A stretch of DNA of 64,000 nt, from assembly GCF_011745365.1 (NCBI RefSeq), contig NW_024468914.1, positions 2,502,001-2,566,000 of the forward strand. Direction: 5' to 3'. Position 1 is the stretch's first letter. Each line of letters starts with the position of its first letter. The notes below the pieces were generated by a model. That model worked only from the letters and a program-made list of their open reading frames with translations. It was not told the DNA's origin and made no database searches. Of the stretch, positions 36,899 to 48,522 are shown in pieces. The translations under genes and the position numbers were made by a program. The stretch is from Cryphonectria parasitica EP155 (Eukaryota > Ascomycota > Sordariomycetes > Diaporthales > Cryphonectriaceae).

Positions 36899-36980
36899 AG
36901 GACTGGACTCTCCATCGCTCCATGCAGGAATTCGTTGTTCAACACAGACCCGGGATAGTTCTCTTTCATACACACACACA

Positions 36981-38061
36981 ATGGTCTCATCATCTGCGAT
37001 TGTCGCGTCAAATAAACGCCTTGCCGCCACATTTCCTGACCAACTGGTGGCAATCTTCGTAGGAGGCACCAGTGGCGTAGGCGAGTATACCCTCAAAGCC
37101 TTGGCTAGGTACGCTCCTCAGCCCCGAATTTACATCGTTGGACGCTCTCGGGAGTCTGCCGATCGAATTATCAGTGAGTGCCAAGATGCAAACGCAAATG
37201 GCGTGTACGAATTCGTACAGGCCGACATTAGCCTCTTGAAGAACATCGACGACGTATGCCGCCAGATCAGGAGCAAAGAGAAAGCAATCAACCTCCTGTT
37301 TCAGACCCAAGGCACTATGGCATTCTCAAAGAGTGTGTTATTTTTGTCACCCTTCGTCATGCTACCACCTCACTGACAATGTCAAAGCGACGTCTGAGGG
37401 CCTCCCACTCGCCTCGAGCGTGACTTCGCATGGTCGTACACGCTTCGTCCTCAACCTTCTCCCCCTCTTACGAAACGCAAAGACCCTTCGTCGAGTTGTA
37501 AGCGTTGCAGCCGCAACATATGAGGGTCCCATCGACCTGAACAATCTCGCGGGCGACGGCTATACTCTACATCAGTGGCGTGACCAGACTGCGTCACTTC
37601 AGACACTACTGATGGATGAGGTCGCTCGGCGTGCACCCGACGTCGCCTTCGTTCATTCTGCTCCAGGTGTCGTCAAGAGCGGCATCATGCGGGACTTGGA
37701 ACCAACACTTGGGCTGTCTATCATCATCGGCATCAGCAAGCTCCTGGTACCGTTCATCCAGACCTCGCCTGACGAGTGTGCTGAGCAGCAGTTGTTCATT
37801 GCTACGTCCGCCAGGTTCCCGGCTCGGCAGCAGAGTGCTGGTGTTGCAGGTGTGTCGTTGGGTTCAGGCCTACAGACAGCTAGAGGAATTGACGGCCAGA
37901 CAGGCAGTGGCATGTATTCGGTCGATAACAAGGGCGAGAGCGCTTCGTCCCGTGTGGAGAGCCTGCTGCGCCAGTTCAAGAGTGACGGCACTGCAGAAAA
38001 AGCATGGGAGCGCATCACTGCGGATTATGTGAAGATCACAGGTGCGGAAGTCGGGGTATAG
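36981..38061 (+). CDS. Atypical short-chain dehydrogenase/reductase
   Basis: Two exons (36981-37332, 37388-38061) give 341 residues; the 55-nt intron has GTGTGT, CACTGAC and CAAAG. The Rossmann motif GGTSGVG (residues 28-34) binds NAD(P). VEFVQ-like QADISLLKNIDDVCRQI is the cofactor-selective region, and LLFQTQGTMAFS corresponds to the NNAG strand. GLPLASSVTSHGRTRFVLNL is the usual helix after strand 4. The usual catalytic Tyr-x-x-x-Lys is not visible where it should follow RRVVSVAAATYEGP, so this may be an inactive or divergent group often found beside P450 genes. Its C-terminus carries a hydrophobic segment (SIIIGISKLLVPFIQTSP). It is adjacent to the C6 regulator and converges with the P450 gene. 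Confidence 0.82.
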
Positions 38062-38581
38062 GCTAATATTTTTCTCGAGCAGTCAAGGCTTCTCAGCGAA
38101 CACGCAAGGTTAGAATGGCAAGAAGACGATATGCAATAATCTTTCGCTAAAAGGGTAACCTCTAATAAAATTATGTTATTTTTCAACCATCTGTCCAGCT
38201 CTTTTCGTAAATACTTTCGTTCCTTTCAGCACAACCACCGCTGTATTAAAAAGTTTGATCAGAGAACGAAACATAACGACCTATTACGGCAGTTGATTCG
38301 CAGTAAGTTGCTTGACAATCTCGGAAGATCAAAGGTACAAATAAAGTTAGGCAATGAGAAACCTCGTCGAGAAATCACATTGCCTTATGGGGAGACCCTC
38401 CAGCTCCACGCCAACTTCCAACTGTTCACAATCCAAGGGAACCTTGATGTCCATAAGACACAGCTCAAATCAAATAATAGCGTGACATAACACTTGTTCG
38501 TTTTCGAGAACTCTAGAAGTCTTCTAATGTACAAGAAAATACAATATCCTCACCACTGCACAGTTTTGTCAAGTCGCCACG
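38062..38581. other. Intergenic, convergent SDR and P450 ends
   Basis: No coding frame of note. An AT-rich stretch at 38130-38240 likely holds 3' ends of the SDR gene. Confidence 0.5.
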
Positions 38582-40263
38582 TCAAATCTTCAGCCTGACC
38601 TGCGCCATCACCGGCTTTGCACGTACCATCAACGCGCCCTTGATCCACAGAGCATAGGCCTGCTGTTTCTCCCAGTCCCTGCTCTCCTCACAGAGCTCCA
38701 GGTCGTATTTAAAGAGCATTGTGGCTAGGATGAGTCGCATCTCACATTTCGCCATGTTCTGGCCCAGACAGTTGCGGGGGCCAAACCCGAATGGTTGGTG
38801 CGAGGCGAAGTCGTCATTATCGTAATTTGGATCCTCACCGAGCCACCGCTCGGGGATGTACTTGTCCGCGTCCTTGAAATTAGCCTCAGAGTGGTAGGTC
38901 GACCAGTGATGGACCGATACTCGTGTGTCTGCTGGAACCCATTTGCCGCAAATCACCGATCCTCCAGGTAGCACCAGCCGAGGGCTACCGATCGGCACTG
39001 GTGGGTAGACTCGAAGCGCTTCTTTGAGACCTAAGTTCGGAGCCAAATCAGATATCTTATTATGGAAGGCGGGCAATACCAGAATAAGTGCTTTTGCTCA
39101 CAAGCGTTGAGGTATTTCAGGTTGGCAAGGCTGTCAAAGTTGATATCATCCAAGTGGTGGAAGCTGCTGCGCACTTCCTCCACCAACATATTGAGCCTTT
39201 TCTGGTCGCACAGCAGATAATAAATAGCGCCGCTTAGAAGAGTGGCTGTGGACAATCTCTGAAGTCAGTGTCAAGGGGCAGCAGTGAGCCGAGCGTGATT
39301 AATCTCCTCGGGGGGTTTACCAGTCGTTTCCGAGCCTGCCAGCATGAAAATCTCTGAATTCGAGTGCATTTCCTCGATTGTGAGGCCCTTTCCTTTTTCT
39401 GAAGCCTCCATTACGAGATTCCACACGTCAGGCTGGTCTGAACCCATCTCGAGACGCTTGTCAACGCGTTCCGCCGAGTGCCTGCAGTGAGCCACTCTCT
39501 GTTTGGTGACCCATTTCGGTTCGAAGCGGGTGAAGATGGTGTTCAAGACCGGATAGTAACAGATGACCGATACGAAGGGCAACATCTTGAGACTCTCAAA
39601 GATGGCTCGGACCCAAGGGCTGTATTCGTTATTGGCGAGGAGGTCAAGGTTCTGGCCGAAACAGAGCTCGGCCATCACGTCGAATGTGGTGAAGTTGAGT
39701 AGTTGGGTCATCTCCACGGGCTCGTTGCCGTCATTGCCCACCTCCGAGATCTTGTACATCAGAAGGTCGACATACTTCTTGAACAAGTGCTGTTGTTGCT
39801 TCAGCGCACGTTCCGAGAAGGCGGGCGCGAAGAGGCGGCGGTAACGTGTATGGCATTCTTGATCGGTCGTGAGTATGCTTAGAGTGTCTTGGGATGGTCA
39901 GTAAGGCCACAAAAATTTCCCACAATGAATCACAAGCCTATTCTTACTATTCACGGGTTGAGGAAAGAATTCTTGGGCCTTCTCAGTGACCTTGGGGCCA
40001 TGTATATCCTGCCATGCCTGTGCGGAGGCGTAACTCAGATCGGTTGGGCCAAATCTAACCACGGGTCCGTATGTGTCGTGAAGGTCTTTCATCCAAGGGA
40101 CGTCACGCCCACGAAAGTACTTCGACCAGTAAGGAAGACGACTGAAGGTGCATAGCTTGGGCCCAGGATATCCAGCAAGAGGGTGGAAGGTTAGACAATA
40201 GAAGGCCGTCGCAACATAATATATTGCCAATGCGGCGACCAGCAGGAGAATTGAGTCCAGCAT
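38582..40263 (-). CDS. Cytochrome P450 monooxygenase
   Basis: This is a microsomal haem monooxygenase. Four exons (40263-39948, 39887-39321, 39245-39102, 39030-38582) give 491 residues; introns are 60, 75, 71 nt, all GT-AG. A membrane anchor (SILLLVAALAIYYVATAFY) is followed by the proline hinge HPLAGYPGP. The I-helix oxygen motif is MLAGSETTA, ExxR is EALR (346-349), PERW follows, and the haem loop is FGFGPRNCLG with Cys430 as haem ligand. The overall style (YWSKYFRGRDVPWMKDLHDTYGPVVRFGP) is that of fungal secondary-metabolism or detoxification P450s. Substrate is unknown. Its neighbours are an SDR and two C6 regulators. A C10 run on its coding strand lies about 92-101 bases upstream of the ATG. 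Confidence 0.92.
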
Positions 40264-43013
40264 GGCCTCAGGTGACGAGGTGCTATACAAGGCCCTATCT
40301 GCCGTGCGTTCTCGAGAGTCTCCTCTGAATAGAGAGGGAAGGATTTTTTTGGGAGGGGGGGGGGAGAGAAAGCTCCCCAGCAGCCGTTGCATTTTAGGAT
40401 AACAGATCTTGGATACTACGGCATTAACTCATACTATCACTTCTTAAAAGAAAGGCCGTGTACATTCAGACATGCCAACACAACCAATAACATGGGTGTA
40501 CCAGCTACTCTGAACATGGGCATTGCCTTCTTGGAACACAAGAATGCTTGTAATTCTTTCTCATTTCTTTCTTCGACCCAGAGTTCCCCCCCCCCCCCCT
40601 TCCCAAGAATCCTTCGTACAGGATAATGCTTGAATGCCCTCGTCTCGGTGATGGCGCCTATACTTTAGCAATACGACGTTGTAGCCTACAGCGCAAGGTG
40701 CCTCTGGCATCGAGCCGCTGAGTGTCCTTCAGAAACAAACGGTGCGATATCACGTCCCCCTTGTCGGTTGCGAGAAGGATCCATTGTGCTGGGCCCTGTT
40801 CTTCATGAGACCATTGGGAAGCAGAAGCAGATCGTCGAGTGAGGGCATTCGATTATCTCTTCTGCTTGCCTGACTCAGAAGCATCTTCGCCGATTTCTTT
40901 TAACCATTTTCTGAGATATCGCTTCAACCTTATGAAAACGAGCCAGCAGGTAATGTAACACAGCAGAATAATGAGTAAAGCCGATTCAGATACGTATAGT
41001 AAGACTCATGTACTGGAATATTATGTGGATCATCCGTAGATGGGGCCAGTTTCTTGGTTCCTCATGCTACTGAACTGGTTCAAAACGGGTATAGAATCTG
41101 CCCAGTCCTCTCTCTCGTGGCTGTATTACTACATTTAGATGAACGGGCGCCCAGATACCAGCGATTGAGCCCACACATTACAGCCCTGCTTTGGGAAGGT
41201 CTACCCTTATCAGTCATTGAGCCAGCAGAAGCACTCAGTTGCGAGATATACACTATTTAGGCGGCATCCTCCGTTGTTGCATATATTGATCTGGTGGATA
41301 GAAACAGCCAAGAGAGCGCTAGTGTAGACAAGACCTGCGGTAGCACTTTATAGTTTCACGGCGGTGAAGCCGTTGAGTATGATCTGCTTCCTCCGGGCAC
41401 ATGATCATGCCATGTCGAGTATGCTCTTTAGAAGCGGTCCCGTCCCAGAAAACGATACCATGTCGATTCATGGCAGAAGAAAGGCGAACCTGCCTTACGG
41501 GCGGGTCCGGCCCTTTTCGCAAGCAGCATCCACATCGTGGGTCAGGATTTTGAAAGAACAGATGCAGGAAGACAGCGTGGTATTACCAAAGGTACGGTGT
41601 GCATGCAGGTGGAGACAGCATTTTTCAAGGTTTGGCAAGGGTCTGTCTCTTGTGCGACATGTGCGCAAGCCGATTGAAGACATATTCGCCGAGAGTGGTT
41701 GCCGTTGATAGGCAACCTGTCTCCTGTCTGGGCAAGGAAATGACCGAGCCCTGAAATGCGGACGCATCAATACGGAAGATACAAATTCCTTCTCCCATGT
41801 CTGCACGCGCGCTGCCCGATTGTTATTGATACTTCGTGTTAGATACCGGCACCTAAATGAAAATCCTTTTGGATTTCGACTCCTTTTTTTCTTTCTTTTT
41901 TCTTCTTCTCTCAAGAGTCCGTCCTGCCAGCGCGTCTTTTACCATGGTGAATTTGGATACAACCTAGCCATCGTAATAGGATCTCTCGATCCAGAACTTA
42001 ATCATTAAGATTCGCTACTAATACTACTTAGTATGTATCTTGCTTGGTACTTAGTCAGCACAGTCCGAAAGATATCAAGGGCGTTCCCTGCGAGGCAGGA
42101 TTGCCTTCCCGTTGAAGTAAAATATGGACCTGAAGATGGCGTTGGCAGGAGTAATAAGCTCCATCTGCATCCACTACATTGTGTAGTAGGTCTTGCAGGA
42201 GCGGCGTGGTTAAGGATTTGTTATTAGTAGGGAGACCACTGACGTGTGCTGTGCAGGCCTCTAGTACAGCGTCTCGGACTTCCTATTAACATTACTTACG
42301 CAATGGCTGCTCATACCCAGTCGGCTCGTACTTGTATTGGAGTCGATCACTCACGTGTCACACTACCCCCAAGAGGTTATCATCTGCAAACACCAAACGC
42401 TTGCTTTTCAAGGTCTTGGTGCCCTCCACATTATGGCTGCACTGCCTACTTCTTCCCTAAGGCCGCGACTTGGATTGTCACAGGTTGTCAAGCGATGCCA
42501 GGTCGGCCTGTCCGAGATAGGTAGGTGACAGCTGAATCGCTCAAACCTTACGACGTCGAGTCCTTATGATGTTCTGCGAGGTCTAATTTCACCAGAATCT
42601 CGCATGCCTATCAGATGCGCACACCGTCATTATTTTATTAAAAACCAAATTCACAGGAATTTTTTCCCTCGTGACAAATCAATACCCCAAGTCAACTCAA
42701 CTCGCCAGCAAATCTACCGAGCAGATCAGAATCATGATAAAGTAAAAAATGAACCCCACCAGACAGCCGACGCCCTCCACAGCGTGTTCGTCCGATCTCC
42801 CAGTGGACCTGATATTATCATGCCGTCATGGCTGCTCGTTGCGTCACCCATGCTACAAGATCATTTGCGGTGTCCTTTGACAACCGAGGTCTTGCTCGGT
42901 CAGAATATCACAGTGGACATGTCTACTTCTGTTTTGTGTTCGTCAAGTCGTGGCTTCGTAATTGTGTACCAGACAATGAGTTCCTTACCGTACCCTTAAT
43001 ACCTCTCCAGCAA
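40264..43013. other. Gene-poor region of 2.7 kb
   Basis: This holds the P450 promoter at the left end and the second C6 regulator's 3' side at the right. Frames are short. Two long poly-C/poly-G tracts (40355-40364 G, 40586-40599 C) are present. No remnant protein was recognised. Confidence 0.45.
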
Positions 43014-44953
43014 CTAGATGAACCACGGAGCGGGACTGTTGGAGTTCCTCAATTCCCACCACCTCAGCGGCTCGACCCTGTCCTCATCCGCTTGGAGGTC
43101 CTGCTGCTTCCAGAAATTCTCGATAAGGCTCCGCAATACGTGTACGTTGCCGATCTTCCGATCCTCGTCCATCCTGTCCAGTGTTCGCAGGATTGTGATC
43201 CTCTGCTGGTCCGTCTGCGACTCACACGCCACCACAAACAGTGGCCAGGGGCTTGTGCAGATCTCCAGCCCGCCGAGCACCTCGAACGCCGAATCGATCC
43301 AGTCGGGCCCTCGGCTCACGGTGTTGGTGCTGGGGCAGATGGCGCGCAGGTACAGCAAGGCGGCGATGCGATATAGCTCGGCGGTGAGCTGGACCTTGGT
43401 CTGCTCTCTAACCGGGCGCTGTTGGTAGTCGGGAGGGAGCTGCTGTTTATGCCGGGAGAGACGGTCATGCAAGCCCTTGTACGTCCACATCACAGGCGGG
43501 TAGTCAGGCTGCATGTCTTCCTCGGAGGATTTGCGAGTTGCGATATAGCGCAGCTGGTTGATGTTGTGGATGATCTCCATGATCTCGATGGAGCATCCAA
43601 GAGAGCCAATTATCTGAGCGAGGGTATGAGCATCAGACGAAAGGAGGAGACGATTCGTCAAGACTTACGACGCTCTTGTCGAGTTCACTTCCTCTGATTA
43701 GCTCGAGCGACGCAGCGCCCTCGTAACGATGCTTGTGAGGCTGACTGAAAGCGCCGAGGATCTCCTGTGGCGTGTTAGAGTCCGATGGAAAGACCCATGT
43801 GCATTCGTTTGTTTAAGGAAGCCTTCTAGACCGCAAGCATGAGGTGAGAGTTCAGATGACGGAGAACTTGGTAACTTGCATGATATAAAAACCAGGTGTT
43901 CAGGAAATCATAACCCAGGGCGCCTCCTTTTTTGTCAGCATATATCTGCAGCATCTTTCTGGAACCATCCAGATAAATATGCCAGTCGCCTTCGGATTCG
44001 TCGAATACCTTTCTTTCTATCAGCACCACACCTGACAGGCCTATCTCGGGGGAGGAATGAATGGTTTACATTGTACACGCACAGCATCATGGACGCAGCG
44101 ATTTGTGGCTCCAGCTGACCGTCGACAATCGACTCGGGTTGCAGTGCACGGTTTAAGTATGTTATGGCTTTTGTCTTGTAAGGCAGAGCGGCACCAGTAC
44201 CGTGAAGGTGAAAAGCAGATAGTGCGATCATGGCACTGCGGAGAGCCTGTGCAGCAAAGTCATCGCTAGCCATCGCCATGGGAAGCAGTTCTTGTCGGAA
44301 TCCATTGTTCGCATCGACGGTAGATATCAGGCCAGCAATTTTCTCTCTGTCTTTATGGAGGTCAGTTTCCCGCCGTTGAAGGAGTAGAAGAGGTGCAGCG
44401 CAGCTCACAGTATAGGAGCAGGTCGGCGTCGTGCCCCTGGAGCTCGGGGACAAGGTTAAGACTCTGCTGCGGCCGCGTGTTGGTCTTGCTTAAGAGGGAT
44501 AGAGGCCCGAGTCCGCGGCGACCCTGCTCGAAATCATCGAATGATATGTTCAGGAACTGCTGGCCGTAATAAAAACCCGAGGAGTGGTCCAATTCCGGGG
44601 CGGTGTGGGTGGGGAGGTTGGGTGTCTTCCTACGCCCATCCGGTTGATTAGGCCACACAAGCTTTCTGTCATATCCTGCGCACTGCCTATTTGTTCTCCT
44701 ACAGTTATTACACGTCGGAACACCCTTATCACAGCCGATTTTCCGTCCTGTGCGCGCATGACCAAGGGCGTTAGTAAGAACCCACGTCAGAAACAGGTGA
44801 GACCAGCCTCCAATTCCTTCCAGACGATCATGGCACATCATGACCAGTGGAGTGGGGAGCAGAGAATAGGGAGCATGATGAGATAAGGAGGGGCGGGCAT
44901 AACAACTCACTCTTGCATGTCCAACAGCCGGGTCTGGACTGGCTGGCCATCAT
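43014..44953 (-). CDS. Zn2Cys6 transcription factor with a likely GC-AG intron
   Basis: Six exons are proposed: 44953-44911, 44747-44409, 44350-44070, 44008-43880, 43764-43669, 43613-43014, total 495 residues. The zinc cluster crosses intron 1 (163 nt, TTACTAACG branch): CWTCKRRKIGC, CDKGVPTCNNC and RRTNRQC have spacing Cx2Cx6Cx6Cx2Cx6C (Cys 10-37), at the very N-terminus as in the C6/fungal-trans-2 class. The middle carries NGFRQELLPMAM, AAQALRSAMIALSAFH and MMLCVYNVFDESEGDWHIYL, also typical of that class. Intron 4 (43879-43765) is best read as GC-AG (GCAAGT donor), giving WFLYHEILGAFSQP; a GT alternative five codons later is weak. Two ATGs occur at the start (44953, 44950). The target genes are not known. 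Confidence 0.8.
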
Positions 44954-47067
44954 CTGATATAGCTCTCCGGGACCCCGGAGCCAGACGAGGGCCGACGGTT
45001 AGAGAACCCTAACAGAGCAGAATGGACCAGGTTCGTCCGTCGATGTATGTCTCTCCGCCCGCTGACAGCTCGTTATATGTCCAGGTCAGGATGCGGCGCA
45101 CTGGTTGGAGGCTAAGGTGGTGCTGCAAGGCTGCATCTCCTACCAGCCCAACTGGCCTGTCTTCCGAAAGGCGCTGGGTCTCCCTTAGTGCCCGTCACCT
45201 TGGTGCTTGTGTCTGTTCTTCTTGTTCAGATGTTCAAAGATTTGCAAGATTTCTCAGGTTGGTGACATCGCTGTCTAGAGACATCGTCTCAGCGTCCGTC
45301 TAAAGCGGTTGCTTTCCCTGTATGGCAGTAGTAGTCGTCGTCGAAGGTTGAAACGGGATGCTTTTCTGGCAGATTCAACTCGCCTGTTTGGGTTGGGTAC
45401 TTTAGGGATGCACGGGTGGGCAACAGAGGCCGCCCTCCCCCCCCCCCCCTTGCAGCCTGTTGTACAGCCGGTACGCCCAACCGCTGAAAGTGTACAATGT
45501 ACGTACTGCAGCTTGGCCTGACCTTCGGAATTAAGGACTGCTTGGGAACGATGCAGAAACAGCTGGCAAAAGCGGGGGTGGCAGTCCTGCGGCGTACGGT
45601 GCGCCACAGCTTATGGGATAGGAGAGTGACCACTGTTTTGAGTAGCATTCATAAACACAAGCCAATTATATGAGCTCGCTGATAGACTCTCTCTGTCTTT
45701 CATGTCAGAAGATTATCATTACCATTTCTGGGGTCAATGAGCATCTATCATGGTGCTATAAAGAGGCATGCACCACACCCCCTCTAGACCATTTAGTAAT
45801 TACTCAGAAACCGCCTCCCATGGTCATTCTCGAGACTTCAATCCGCAGAGGAGCCTACACGATACATCGGCATGCTCAGGTGAAGTGCGCTGGTTGGCTT
45901 GTGCAACAATTACACGATGTCTGTGTCTCAAATCCCCAGGGGCTTGAAGTGCCTGGAGACTGATGACTTCCATATATCGAGGCTATAATCGTATAAAATG
46001 TGGGTACAGAAGACCACTAGGTTTTTGGTTTACTTATACGAAAGGAGAACCTCATAACGACTATGTCTGCCCAATATTATGCTAGCCAGTCTATTATAGG
46101 GCCGGTAACTTGTGGACAGCCTTAGCGTGGATATGCTGCCACTGCCTGTAGGGGGTCAACATTCCCTGTGGGCTCTCCTAGAGATTACTGGACTGGCATT
46201 CCAAGGACGTGGATATGCTGCAAAAGATTAACCGCCTCAGCGTATTCTAATTCACATAATCTTCACCACAGCAACACTAAATGTTCAGTAGGTCTCTGGC
46301 TATCATCCCATGTTGTCGAATGAGCACTCCATCAGTCACAACGTGATATAAGCGGCGTGCTGTTCCATGTGTTGATTTGTTTGGGATATGTGTGACCGAG
46401 ATCTATGAGACATAGGTGCATGAGTACAGTACTAATTGGCGCCATCATCACTAGGGTAAAGACTCCGCAGATGTGGAGGTTAAAGACGCCTTGGGACCGC
46501 TGCGGAACACTACAGATAAACACAGGGTACAGTGGAGACAGCAAGATATCAAAGCACTGCCTGTCTATTTGCAAAAGAATACGTCTAAGAGATCAATATC
46601 AGCAGTGCTAATAGGGGCGTAACGGCATAACACATCCTGTCATGGCTGTCGGATGGAGGGCAGTGTGGTGTGGCGTTTTTCGTTGCGACATCTCGGGGCA
46701 ATTAGTGATGGAAGCCATTGCTGCAAAGAATGTGTCTTCAACGCAAATTTGGAAAGTATATGACCTTCTACCCCTTAGAATCTCCATCATGGAGAGGGAT
46801 GGACCAAGGGACTCTTTTCTTTTTCTTCTTTATTCTCGGGCTGTTCTGTTCGCAATGTCATGGTCAGGGATCCACGTGATGCTGAGCCGAGGCATTGAAA
46901 CCGCCAGATCTCCTCGCCGAGATTCATGGGCGTCATTGCCCCCCCCCCCCCCCGAGACCGGATACCCTCGGGTGTGGAGAGCAAGAAGTGGCTCTCCTCC
47001 ACGGTTGGCAACTATGGCAAACCCTCTCCTGCCTTTCCTATAGGTTACATTGGCTCCCATCAACAAC
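44954..47067. other. Divergent intergenic region, 2.1 kb
   Basis: Promoters of the C6 regulator (-) and glutaryl-CoA dehydrogenase (+) lie here. Poly-C tracts are at 45437-45449 and 46939-46953. Short frames only; no RNA gene seen. Confidence 0.45.
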
Positions 47068-48522
47068 ATGTACAAGACGGTTCTCTCACGATGTGCGCGG
47101 CAGACAGCACCGGCACTACAAGTTGGCGCCCGCCGAAGCTATGCAGCCTCCGCCTCGTCGCCGCCATTTGACTGGCAGGATCCCCTCAACGTGAAGAACC
47201 TCCTGACAGAGGAGGAGCTGGCGATAGCCGAGACGGCGGAGAAGTACTGCCAGGAGCAGTTGTTACCAAGAGTCCTCCGTATGCCGCCCCCTAGACATGC
47301 CCACACCCTCTCTCTCCAACCCGCTGCCTCTGGCGCATGTAATGGGATGAGTCTGCTGACCTTTAGCCTGCACATTATGTAGAGGCCTACCGCGACGAAA
47401 ACTACCACCGCGAAATCCTCTCCGAGATGGGTGCCCTGGGTCTTCTCGGCGCGACTATCGACGGGTACGGCTGCGCAGGCGCCTCTACGGTGGCTGGCGG
47501 GCTGATCACAAAGGCTGTCGAACGCGTCGACAGCGGCTACAGGTCGGGCATGTCGGTGCAATCCTCGCTCGTTATGGGAGGGATATATGAGTTCGGCACA
47601 GAGGAGCAGAAGGACAAATTCCTACCAGGCATGGCCAAGGGCGAGGTGCTGGGCGCCTTCGGCCTGACAGAGCCGAATCACGGCTCGGACCCCGGGTCGA
47701 TGGAGACGACAGCGCGCCCACACCCGACCAAGGAGGGATACTACCTACTGAGCGGTGGTAAGACGTGGATCACGAATAGCCCGATCGCCGACGTGCTGAT
47801 GGTTTGGGCCAAGCTGGCGGAGACGGGCAAGATACGAGGGTTTCTGGTGGAGAGGTCGAGGTGTCCAGCCGGCACGCTCGAGACGCCTCCCATCAAGAAC
47901 AAAAACGGCTTGCGGGCGAGCATCACGGGTATGATCCAGATGGATGACGTTCCAGTGTCCAAGGAAATGATGTTCCCACACGTCGAGGGCCTCCGAGGCC
48001 CGTTCTCGTGCCTCAACAGCGCACGCTACGGCATCGCCACGGGCACGATCGGGGCGCTGGAGGACTGCATCGCTAGGGCGCGGACATATGCGCTTGAGAG
48101 GACGCAGTTCAAGGGGAACCCAATCGCCAAGTACCAGCTGGTGCAGAAGAAGCTGGCAGACGCCACGACGGATGCGGCATACGGCATGCTGGCGGCGATC
48201 CAGGTGGGCCGGCTCAAGGACGAGGGCAAGGCGACGCCCGAGATGATCAGCATGGTGAAGCGGCAGAACTGTGACCGCGCGCTGCAGGGGGCGAGGACGC
48301 TGCAGGAGGTCTTTGGCGGCAACGCGGTCAGCGACGAGTACGGCGTGGGGAGGCATGTGGCCAACCTGTTCGTGACGCAGACGTATGAAGGACAGAGTGA
48401 CATCCACAGTAAGCAAAGACATTGGTTTGCTCCTTGTGATTTCTTAATATTACGTCTGTTGACCTTTCTATGCAGGTTTGATACTTGGAAGGGCTATCAC
48501 CGGCACCCAGGCATTTGCTTGA
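47068..48522 (+). CDS. Glutaryl-CoA dehydrogenase, mitochondrial
   Basis: This is a flavoenzyme (acyl-CoA dehydrogenase family) converting glutaryl-CoA to crotonyl-CoA in lysine and tryptophan degradation. Exons 47068-47278, 47383-48408 and 48476-48522 give 427 residues. Introns are 104 and 67 nt. The first residues ([19 protein letters not shown], Arg-rich, no acids) are a mitochondrial presequence. Family blocks include [51 protein letters not shown] and [17 protein letters not shown]. The C-terminal block [19 protein letters not shown] has the catalytic Glu of the YEG segment, although this YEG is usually followed by Thr rather than Gln. The last exon is only 15 codons, and its junction (CAC AGT) fits. 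An in-frame TTG upstream is not the start. Confidence 0.94.

Noticed and set aside
35076..44953. A full secondary-metabolite cluster
   Set aside because: No PKS, NRPS, terpene cyclase or DMATS is visible in the window, so only a weak tailoring-type group is suggested.
47745..48422. 225-codon minus-strand frame opposite glutaryl-CoA dehydrogenase
   Set aside because: It is antisense to a highly conserved gene and is a codon-bias shadow.
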